Shown in pieces: positions 26,023 to 32,041 of a DNA stretch of 32,041 nt. Under the pieces are notes generated by a model, which was given only the letters and a program-made list of their open reading frames with translations, was not told the origin of the DNA and searched no databases. Within the stretch, counting starts at the first letter, position 1. Each line of letters opens with the position of its first letter. The translations under genes were made by a program, and so were the position numbers. The DNA is from Gammaproteobacteria bacterium (GTDB taxonomy: Bacteria; Pseudomonadota; Gammaproteobacteria; SZUA-140), in NCBI GenBank assembly GCA_026981935.1, contig JALSIC010000031.1, positions 1 through 32,041 on the forward strand, in the 5' to 3' direction.

Positions 26023-27402
26023 TTGTCCGTGTCCCTTCCCCGATCCGAGCCTCGCTCCGTGCCAGGATACGCCCAGGGATCCGTCCCGGGATCTGTCCCA
26101 GGATCTGTCCTGGTCATAGGCGGCGGCTGGGCGGGCCTGGCGGCCGCCGTGACGCTGTGTCGCCATGGCGTCGCGGTCACCCTGCTGGAGGCGGCCCCCC
26201 GCCTCGGCGGCAGGGCGCGGGCACTGGCGCTGGACGGCCTGCGCGTGGACAATGGCCAGCATCTGCTCGTGGGTGCCTACCACGGCGTGCGCGAACTGCT
26301 GGTCGAGCTGGGCATCAGTGAGGACCGGGTCTTCCGGCGCCACCCCCTGCGCCTGGACATGCGCTCGGCGCAGCGGCCGTGGCGGCTCCGGCTCCCGCGA
26401 CTGCCCGCCCCCCTCCACCTGCTGGCCGGCCTCCTGGGCGCACGGGGGCTCGATCCCGGCGAACGATACCGGGCCCTGCGCCTGTGCCTGGCCCTCGCCC
26501 GTCCCCGCGCCGCCAGGGACGAGGATCCACCGCTGGGCGAATTCCTCCGCGACCACGGGCAGGGAGAGGCCCTGCAGCAACGGCTCTGGGAACCCCTGTG
26601 CCTGGCCCTGCTCAACACGCCCCTGGCCCTCGCCTCCACCCGTGTCTTTGCGACGACGCTGCGCGCGGTGTTCCTGCACCGGCGCAGGGATTCGGACCTG
26701 CTCATCCCGCGCGGCGATCTGGATGCAGTACTCCCCGCGCCCGCCCGGGACTTTCTCCAACGCCACGGCGCCACGGTCCGGCTGCGCTGCCGGGCAAGAC
26801 GCCTTCTCGTCTCCCAGGGAAGGCTGCGCGGCGTGGTCACGGCCGACGGCGAACAGTACCTGGCCGAAGAAACCGTCCTCGCACTGCCACCCGCCGAGTG
26901 CCTGCGCCTGATCCGGGATGAGCCCGCCTGTGCCGGCCTGCGCCGCCAGCTGGAAGCGCTGCGCCATGCGCCCATCTGCACCGCCTATCTGCGCTATCCC
27001 CCGGGCGTTCACCTCGACCAGCCCATGGTGGGCCTCCTGGACGGCCTGGGCCAGTGGCTCTTCGACCGGGGCTACAGCGGAACGCCCGGCATCATGGCAG
27101 TCGTGATCAGCGGCCCAGGCCCCCACGTGGCCTGGCCACGCGCCCGGCTCGCCCGGCGGATTCAAGAGGAACTGGCTGATTATTTTCCCCGCTGGCCGCC
27201 ACCGGAGCGGTCCTGGATCATCCGTGAGAAGCGCGCCACCTTTCTCTGCCAGCACGGTGTGGAGGAACTGCGCCCCGGCGTGAGATCCCCGCTGCCCCAT
27301 GGCTGGCTCGCGGGCGACTATCTGGACACGGGCTACCCCGCCACCCTGGAAGGCGCCGTGCGCAGCGGCCGCCAGTGCGCGCACGCCATTCTGGCGCGCT
27401 GA
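26023..27402 (+). CDS. hpnE: Hydroxysqualene dehydroxylase HpnE
   Basis: FAD-dependent oxidoreductase of the phytoene desaturase superfamily, reducing hydroxysqualene to squalene. 459 residues; the dinucleotide motif VIGGGWAGLAAAV is at 31-43, followed by LLEAAPRLGGRAR. The N-terminal 30 residues are odd: a (VPGS)-like repeat built from 12-bp tandem DNA repeats leads straight into the FAD strand. A TTG at 26023 with GAAGGA nine bases upstream is the best-supported start; GTG codons at 26029 and 26059 are alternatives that trim the repeat tail. The gene ends 25 bp from the convergent ATPase gene. No squalene-hopene cyclase follows. Confidence 0.92.
   Translation: MSVSLPRSEPRSVPGYAQGSVPGSVPGSVLVIGGGWAGLAAAVTLCRHGVAVTLLEAAPRLGGRARALALDGLRVDNGQHLLVGAYHGVRELLVELGISEDRVFRRHPLRLDMRSAQRPWRLRLPRLPAPLHLLAGLLGARGLDPGERYRALRLCLALARPRAARDEDPPLGEFLRDHGQGEALQQRLWEPLCLALLNTPLALASTRVFATTLRAVFLHRRRDSDLLIPRGDLDAVLPAPARDFLQRHGATVRLRCRARRLLVSQGRLRGVVTADGEQYLAEETVLALPPAECLRLIRDEPACAGLRRQLEALRHAPICTAYLRYPPGVHLDQPMVGLLDGLGQWLFDRGYSGTPGIMAVVISGPGPHVAWPRARLARRIQEELADYFPRWPPPERSWIIREKRATFLCQHGVEELRPGVRSPLPHGWLAGDYLDTGYPATLEGAVRSGRQCAHAILAR
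26059..26106. repeat. In-frame 12-bp tandem repeat at the hpnE N-terminus
   Basis: Four 12-bp units of the pattern GTCCCAGGATCT (GTGCCAGGATAC, GCCCAGGGATCC, GTCCCGGGATCT, GTCCCAGGATCT) encode VPGY, AQGS, VPGS, VPGS just before the FAD-binding strand. Copies diverge stepwise, as in an ageing tandem repeat. Confidence 0.85.
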
Positions 27403-27427
27403 GCCCGTTCACCTGCCCTGTCAACGA

Positions 27428-29251
27428 TCACGGCGCCTGGGTGAGCAGCCCCTGCCTGAGCAGCTCCTCCAGGCTGGTCCGCCCGCACATGGCCAGCGCC
27501 AGGGCATGGCGTGTCATGGATTCCATGCCCGCCTGTCGCGCCAGGCGTGCGAGTTCCCTGCTGTCCGCCCCGGCACCGATGGCGCTGGCCAGCGCCTGCG
27601 TGACCGGCATGCATTCGGCCACGAGGGTACGTCCCCGGCAGCCGCTGAAACGGCACGCATCGCAACCCGCGCTGCGAAAAAAGGCCTGTCCCGGCGGGAC
27701 TTCCCACTCCGCCAGTACACCACCGAGGCGCTCTCGCAAAGGATCCGGCACCCGGCAACGGGGACAGTTGAGACGCACCAGGCGCTGTGCCATCACCCCC
27801 CGCAGGGTGGCGGCCAGGAGGTAGGGCGCCACGCCCAGGTCCATCAGCCTTGCCGGTGCGCTGGCGGCGTCATCGGTGTGCAGGGTACTCAGGACCAGGT
27901 GGCCTGTGAGGGCAGCGCGGCAGGCAATGGCGGCCGTCTCTTCGTCGCGAATCTCGCCCACCATGATCACATCGGGGTCGTGGCGCAGGACATGGCGCAG
28001 AATACGGGCAAAGCCCAGCCCTTTCTTTTCCAGCACCTGGATCTGTTCCACGCCCTCGATGGCATATTCCACGGGATCCTCCACACTGACGATGTGGGGG
28101 GTCTCCCTGCGCAGTTCCTGAAGCAGCGCGTACAGGGTGGTGGTCTTGCCCGTGCCGGTCTGCCCCGTCACCAGGAAAAGACCGCGCCGCTGCGCAAGCA
28201 GGCGTCGCAGCAGTCCCATCTTCTCCTTCGTCAACCCCAGCGCCGCAAGCGGCTTCAGGCCCTGCTCCTGGTCCAGGATGCGGATCACCACGCTCTCGCC
28301 GTGCACCGTGGGCATGACCGAGAGGCGCAGATCCACGTTGCGCCCGCCGCGCACGAGGCGGGCATTGCCGTCCTGGGGCAGGCGCCGCTCGGCGATGTCC
28401 ATCTGGCCGAGGATCTTGACGCGGCTCACCAGGGCGGCCTGGAGCGACTTGTCCAGGGACCGGGAGAACTGCAGCTGCCCGTCGATGCGGTAGTAGACAT
28501 CGAACCGCGCCCCTTCCGGCCGCAGATTGATATCGGAAGCACCCCGCAACACCCCCTGCAGGACGATGGCGTTGAGCAGGCGCACGATGGGCTTGCGCCG
28601 CGCCTCCTGTTCCATGACATGGGGCGACGGATCCGTCGCCGCGGACCCGGACACGGCGGCCAGCCTGCTGTCGCGCAGGGCATGGTCTTCATCGAACTTG
28701 CTGTAATACTTGTGATGCGCCAGCAGGATGTCACGACCGCTGGTGTGCACGGGAATCACGGCACGCCGGCAGTTGAAGCGGATGGCATCCAGGCTCTCCA
28801 CGTCCAGGGGGTTCTCCATGGCGAGAACCAGCGCGCCGTCGCGCTCGCCCAGGGGCATGACGTGGTATTGCACCGCCACTTCCACGGGCAGCAGGGTCAG
28901 GGCCCGGGGAGGAATCTCCAGGCAATCGAGACTGATACGGGGTATGCCGAACTTGCTGGCCAGTGCCGCCTGCACCTGGGCGGGCTCGGCGGCACCCATG
29001 TCCACGAGAATGCGTCCCAGATGACGGCGCCTGCGGCCCCGCGCCTGGCGATGGAGGGCCACTTCCAGATCAGAGGGATCGAGACCGTATTCCTCCCTGA
29101 GGATCTCGCCGAGCCGGCGCGCCGGCCAGTTTTCTTCCGGATGTCCTCCCGGGTTTTCCTGCCGCCCGAGCAAAAGCTCAAGCTCGGCAAAGGTACGCAC
29201 GGCATGCAGCGTCACGGGGCCTCCCTGCCCTTGGGGCGAATTCCTTTCCAC
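27428..29251 (-). CDS. PilB/GspE/MshE-family secretion ATPase with MshEN-like N-terminus
   Basis: 607-residue motor ATPase of type II secretion / type IV pilus assembly type. Walker A GQTGTGKT (363-370), Asp box SVEDPVEY (389-396), Walker B IMVGEIRDE (429-437) and His box STLHTDD (455-461) are intact. A zinc tetracysteine is formed by C496, C499, C530 and C533. Residues 46-105 contain two MshEN-like motifs, RLGEIL...G...L...L..Q and HLGRILVDMG..., the type that binds c-di-GMP in MshE. The first has one extra residue before its Gly and Arg at a hydrophobic position, so binding is uncertain. The GTG at 29251 lacks a clear ribosome site; GTG at 29215, with GGGAGG upstream, would remove 12 residues. 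No pilC, gspF or pilin gene is adjacent. Confidence 0.92.
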   Translation of the reverse strand: MERNSPQGQGGPVTLHAVRTFAELELLLGRQENPGGHPEENWPARRLGEILREEYGLDPSDLEVALHRQARGRRRRHLGRILVDMGAAEPAQVQAALASKFGIPRISLDCLEIPPRALTLLPVEVAVQYHVMPLGERDGALVLAMENPLDVESLDAIRFNCRRAVIPVHTSGRDILLAHHKYYSKFDEDHALRDSRLAAVSGSAATDPSPHVMEQEARRKPIVRLLNAIVLQGVLRGASDINLRPEGARFDVYYRIDGQLQFSRSLDKSLQAALVSRVKILGQMDIAERRLPQDGNARLVRGGRNVDLRLSVMPTVHGESVVIRILDQEQGLKPLAALGLTKEKMGLLRRLLAQRRGLFLVTGQTGTGKTTTLYALLQELRRETPHIVSVEDPVEYAIEGVEQIQVLEKKGLGFARILRHVLRHDPDVIMVGEIRDEETAAIACRAALTGHLVLSTLHTDDAASAPARLMDLGVAPYLLAATLRGVMAQRLVRLNCPRCRVPDPLRERLGGVLAEWEVPPGQAFFRSAGCDACRFSGCRGRTLVAECMPVTQALASAIGAGADSRELARLARQAGMESMTRHALALAMCGRTSLEELLRQGLLTQAP

Positions 29252-29336
29252 CTCAATCTTACTGACAAGCGACTTGCGAAATCCATCCCAAGCCGCTTGA
29301 AACTACGGTACTTGTGCTGGATCACGGCAAAATGAT

Positions 29337-29350
29337 GTCAATTAATTGAC
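29337..29350. promoter_or_regulatory. Perfect 14-bp palindrome resembling a FleQ box
   Basis: GTCAATTAATTGAC is a perfect inverted repeat in the shared upstream region of the ATPase and diguanylate cyclase genes. The published Pseudomonas FleQ consensus GTCaNTAAAtTGAC differs from it at one position. It lies about 133 bp upstream of the sigma-54 promoter start element, a normal distance for an enhancer site. A related degenerate copy (minus strand GTCAGTAAGATTGAG) lies at 29252-29266. Confidence 0.55.
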
Positions 29351-29482
29351 GAAAATTGCCGTCACCTGCCCGCATCCCTGCTGTTTTATTCCTGCGCCAG
29401 TTGTGATAAGAAGGGGAAGGGAGGGCTGTTTGTACCCCCGAGCCTGCAACAGCAAGAAATTCAAAGCCCTGCACCTGCTTGC

Positions 29483-29498
29483 TGGCACAGACCTTGCA
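29483..29498 (+). promoter_or_regulatory. Sigma-54 (RpoN) promoter for the diguanylate cyclase gene
   Basis: TGGCACAGACCTTGCA matches the -24/-12 consensus TGGCACn5TTGCA at every specified position, with GG (29484-29485) and GC (29496-29497) separated by exactly 10 bases. Predicted start of transcription is near 29509, leaving a leader of about 34 bases with AGGAGG at 29531-29536 before the ATG. Confidence 0.8.
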
Positions 29499-29542
29499 AA
29501 ACACCCGGAGCGAATGATCGTCTGTCGGGTAGGAGGAAGGTT

Positions 29543-30475
29543 ATGCAATTGCCCCACCGCAAGTACAAACACACGGAACCCGTCTTTGAGGCCGGCAATC
29601 TGGCCATGCTGTCCAATGCCATCGCATCCGAGGCCGGCGAGGAGGGGCCGAGCAAGGCACTGCAGATCGCAAGCGCCCTGCAGACCACGCTGGAGATCGA
29701 CAAGCTCATCGAAGTCTTCTCCAGGGAAATCCAGGACCTCATACCCCACGACAGCATTGCATTCGAAAACCGACAGCAGGACATTCAGGTCGCCATCGGC
29801 ACCAAGGCCAGGCACGCCTGCTCCTACCAACTGGTAGTGACCGCCCAGACCCTGGGCCAGCTGTCATTCACCCGGCGGCGCAAGTTCTCGGAGCATGAGA
29901 CCCAGCTCCTGGAAACGCTGATCTGCAGCCTGATCTATCCCCTGCGCAACGCCATCATGTACAAACATGCGCTCACCGCCGCCCTGACCGACCCTCTCAC
30001 GGGGGCCAACAACCGGAGCGCCATGAATTCCGCCCTGATCCGCGAAACCGAGCTGGCCCGGCGCCACCACACGCCCCTGTCGCTGATCATGCTGGACATC
30101 GACAAATTCAAATCCATCAACGATACCTACGGCCATCTGGCAGGCGATTTCGTCATCAAATCGGTGGCCGACGCGGTGATGGAATGCACCCGCAGCTCCG
30201 ACATGCTGTTCCGCTCAGGCGGCGAGGAATTCGTCATCCTGCTCAGCAACACGGACCGGCAGGGGGCACTGCTGCTGGCAGAACGCATCCGCCACACCAT
30301 CGCCAGCAACGAATACAAATATGGCGACCAGGCCATTACCGTCACCGCCAGTCTCGGCGTGGCCTGCTTTCACAAGAACGACAACAGTGAATCGTTGTTC
30401 GAAAAGGCAGATGTGGCGCTCTACACGGCCAAAGCCGAGGGCCGCAACTGCGTGCGTTACGCAGACTCCGCCTGA
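29543..30475 (+). CDS. Diguanylate cyclase with N-terminal GAF-like domain
   Basis: 310-residue soluble protein. Residues about 35-140 look like a GAF-type sensory domain (no membrane segment or signal peptide); 145-305 form a GGDEF domain. The active site is GGEEF (226-230), with the metal-binding D185 in MLDIDKFK and NDTYGHLAGD. The inhibitory I-site RxxD is present as RSSD (217-220), at the usual spacing before GGEEF, so product inhibition by c-di-GMP is expected. The strong AGGAGG and sigma-54 promoter upstream indicate RpoN-dependent expression. The divergent neighbour is an MshEN-type ATPase, a possible c-di-GMP target. The signal sensed by the GAF-like part is unknown. Confidence 0.93.
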   Translation: MQLPHRKYKHTEPVFEAGNLAMLSNAIASEAGEEGPSKALQIASALQTTLEIDKLIEVFSREIQDLIPHDSIAFENRQQDIQVAIGTKARHACSYQLVVTAQTLGQLSFTRRRKFSEHETQLLETLICSLIYPLRNAIMYKHALTAALTDPLTGANNRSAMNSALIRETELARRHHTPLSLIMLDIDKFKSINDTYGHLAGDFVIKSVADAVMECTRSSDMLFRSGGEEFVILLSNTDRQGALLLAERIRHTIASNEYKYGDQAITVTASLGVACFHKNDNSESLFEKADVALYTAKAEGRNCVRYADSA

Positions 30476-30520
30476 TCGCCGTCGCGGTCGAGCAGGCTGA
30501 TGCGCAAACGGGACGGGCGG

Positions 30521-30529
30521 TGATATACT
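30521..30529 (+). promoter_or_regulatory. Extended -10 promoter for the BamE-like gene
   Basis: TGATATACT (TG, one base, TATACT) lies 22 bp before the ATG at 30552, giving a start near 30536, just at the AAGGA ribosome site. The -35 position (TGCGCA at 17-bp spacing) is weak. Confidence 0.4.
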
Positions 30530-30551
30530 ATCAAACAAGGAAACACCGCAG

Positions 30552-30980
30552 ATGTTTCGTCCAGTCACACACCACGCACACGGCCCTGCCGGTTCACGGC
30601 GCTTTTCCTGTGCCGTCCTCTGTGTCTGCCTGTGCCTGACCCTGCCCGCGGCCGTGGCTGCGCCTGAGACAGGCGCGGCGAAGGCCCAACCCCAGAAACA
30701 GATCCAAAAACAGGCCCGGAAAGTGGAAATGCCCCGGCGCGGCATGAGCATGAAACAGGTGGAAAAGAAATTCGGCAAACCCATCAAGGTCATCCCCCCC
30801 ACCGGACCCACTTCCAAGGCACGCCCCCCCATCACCCGCTGGGTCTATGACGACTACATCGTCTATTTCGAACGCAACCTGGTCATCCACAGCGCCAAGC
30901 CCCGGGATCCGGAAAAGTTCCGCAAACTCAAGGAAAGCGCCACGGCCAAGAACACGCCTGACCCTGACGCCCATCGTTAA
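30552..30980 (+). CDS. Small exported BamE-like protein of unknown function
   Basis: 142 residues. A signal peptide (basic to residue 17, hydrophobic about 18-35, likely cleavage after AVA) precedes a Gln/Lys-rich linker. A compact domain follows with RRGMSMKQVEKKFGKP, the same layout as the helix-turn opening of BamE/SmpA-OmlA domains (GMTxxQVxxxxGxP), then ITRWVYDDYIVYFERNLVIHS, which reads as paired beta strands. There is no lipobox cysteine at the cleavage site, so it is probably a soluble periplasmic protein rather than a BamE lipoprotein. The ribosome site AAGGA is 11 bases upstream. I do not recognise a specific function; kinship with BamE is by pattern only. Confidence 0.75.
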   Translation: MFRPVTHHAHGPAGSRRFSCAVLCVCLCLTLPAAVAAPETGAAKAQPQKQIQKQARKVEMPRRGMSMKQVEKKFGKPIKVIPPTGPTSKARPPITRWVYDDYIVYFERNLVIHSAKPRDPEKFRKLKESATAKNTPDPDAHR

Positions 30981-31168
30981 CCCCGCCCTGGACCTTCAAC
31001 CTGGACCTGACGATTATCGGGCGATTGGTGTGAGTTACCCGTATGCATGGCATGGGCAGCCCGCATGGAGCGGAACGAAAGGCGGCATGGATTGCGCCTC
31101 TCCCCGGATGCCATACCTCGCCGATCTTCGGGGCCCGCGTCCTGGCTGCAGAAATCCAGGCAACACCT
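30981..31168. other. Gene-free spacer before the right repeat array
   Basis: About 190 bp with no credible gene, no T-run hairpin and no recognisable promoter. Open frames that cross it run on into the repeats. Confidence 0.5.
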
Positions 31169-32041
31169 GTCATTTCGGGCGCAGCGAGAAATGACAAAGA
31201 AACCAAGTAACACTTGTCATTTCGAGCGCAGCGAGAAATCCAGGGGCGGCGGGACAAGATTTCTCCCTCCGGTCAAAATGACACTTCTTTGCCATTCCGG
31301 GCGCAGCGAGAAATCTTAGGTCTGTGGCGTAAGATTCCTCCCTTCGGTCGGAATGACAGAAAAGGGCAGAAATTGACAAGGGCAAGGGTCGGAATGACAG
31401 TGGGCTCGTCGTTCCACCCTCCTTGTCATTCCGAGCGTAGCGAGGAATCTTGAGGGGCGGTGGGGCAGGATTTCTCCCTTCGGTCGAAATGACACTTCTT
31501 TGCCATTCCGGGCGCAGCGAGGAATCTTAGGTCTGTGGCGTAAGATTCCTCCCTTCGGTCGGAATGACAGAAAAGGGCAGAAATTGACAAGGGCAAGGGT
31601 CGGAATGACAGTGGGCTCGTCGTTCCACCCTCCTTGTCATTCCGAGCGTAGCGAGGAATCTTGAGGGGCGGTGGGGCAAGATTTCTCCCTTCGGTCGAAA
31701 TGACACTTCTTTGCCATTCCGGGCGTAGCGAGGAATCTTGAGGGGCGGTGGGGCAGGATTTCTCCCTTCGGTCGAAATGACACTTCTTTGTCATTCCGAG
31801 CGCAGCGAGGAATCCGGGGGCGGCGGGACAAGATTTCTCCCTCCGGTCAAAATGACACTTCTTTGCCATTCCGGGCGCAGCGAGAAATCTTAGGTCTGTG
31901 GCGTAAGATTCCTCCCTTCGGTCGGAATGACAGAAAAGGGCAGAAATTGACAAGGGCAAGGGTCGGAATGACAGTGGGCTCGTCGTTCCACCCTCCTTGT
32001 CATTCCGAGCGTAGCGAGGAATCTTGAGGGGCGGTGGGGCA
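31169..32041. repeat. Palindromic repeat array with 211-bp higher-order units, right end
   Basis: It opens with a short hairpin, GTCATTTC...GAAATGAC (31169-31195). Then come short units (about 75-77 bp: GTCATTCCGAGCGTAGCGAGG arm, GGGGCGGTGGGGCA centre, GATTTCTCCCTTCGGTCGAAA arm) at 31218, 31425, 31636, 31713 and 31790, with a last one from 31999 cut by the window end. Long units of about 134 bp start at 31291, 31502 and 31865; they add a segment containing GAAAAGGGCAGAAATTGACA. Long plus short make a 211-bp period. Orientation is opposite to the array at 1-222. Sequence divergence between copies is low, so spread or gene conversion looks recent. Confidence 0.92.

Noticed and set aside
31169-32041. 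Regular repeats resembling a CRISPR array
   Set aside because: Units are long imperfect palindromes whose intervening parts are themselves repeated; there are no unique equal-length spacers and no cas genes.

Overview
The window is a high-GC, gene-dense stretch of a gammaproteobacterial chromosome. The evidence is gene order: gyrA-serC-pheA-tyrA-aroA-cmk-rpsA-ihfB-lapA on one side and mtnA-mtaD-ubiG-gph on the other is the arrangement known from Pseudomonas and relatives. The hopanoid-type squalene genes and dispersed palindromic repeats would suit a Chromatiales-like or sulfur-oxidiser-like lineage, but genus cannot be read from this sequence. Both ends lie in the same family of palindromic repeats, in opposite orientation, so the window may be a whole contig that broke in repeats.

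Layout. 1-222: tandem palindromic repeats. 355-4412 (minus): a surface-polysaccharide block with gmd, manC and a Wzz-type chain-length protein. A clear intrinsic terminator at 4468-4498 separates it from a long minus-strand run, read in transcription order from 19256 down to 4524: mtnA, gyrA, serC, serA, pheA, DAHP synthase, tyrA, aroA-cmk (one fused gene), rpsA, ihfB, lapA and a ComEA-like helix-hairpin-helix protein. This is a version of the mixed-function supraoperon joining serine and aromatic amino acid synthesis to nucleotide and translation genes. Here serA and a Thermotoga-type DAHP synthase are built in, and no hisC is present.

19292-27402 (plus): an OmpA-like protein, the MTA/SAH deaminase mtaD (working with MtnA in methylthioadenosine salvage), ubiG, a Gph/MupP phosphatase, rmuC, then hpnC-hpnD-hpnE, which make squalene from farnesyl diphosphate. 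No squalene-hopene cyclase is in view.

27428-30980: a PilB/GspE/MshE-type ATPase (minus) diverges from a diguanylate cyclase (plus). The shared 291-bp intergenic region holds a textbook sigma-54 promoter (29483-29498) facing the cyclase and a 14-bp palindrome (29337-29350) one base away from the FleQ-box consensus. The ATPase N-terminus carries two MshEN-like (c-di-GMP-binding) motifs, one imperfect. This possible c-di-GMP circuit is the most interesting system in the window. A small exported BamE-like protein follows. 31169-32041 is a dense palindromic repeat array with a 211-bp higher-order period, running off the window.

A second theme is short in-frame tandem repeats (12 or 15 bp) inside four otherwise ordinary genes: manC, aroA-cmk, the OmpA-like gene and hpnE.
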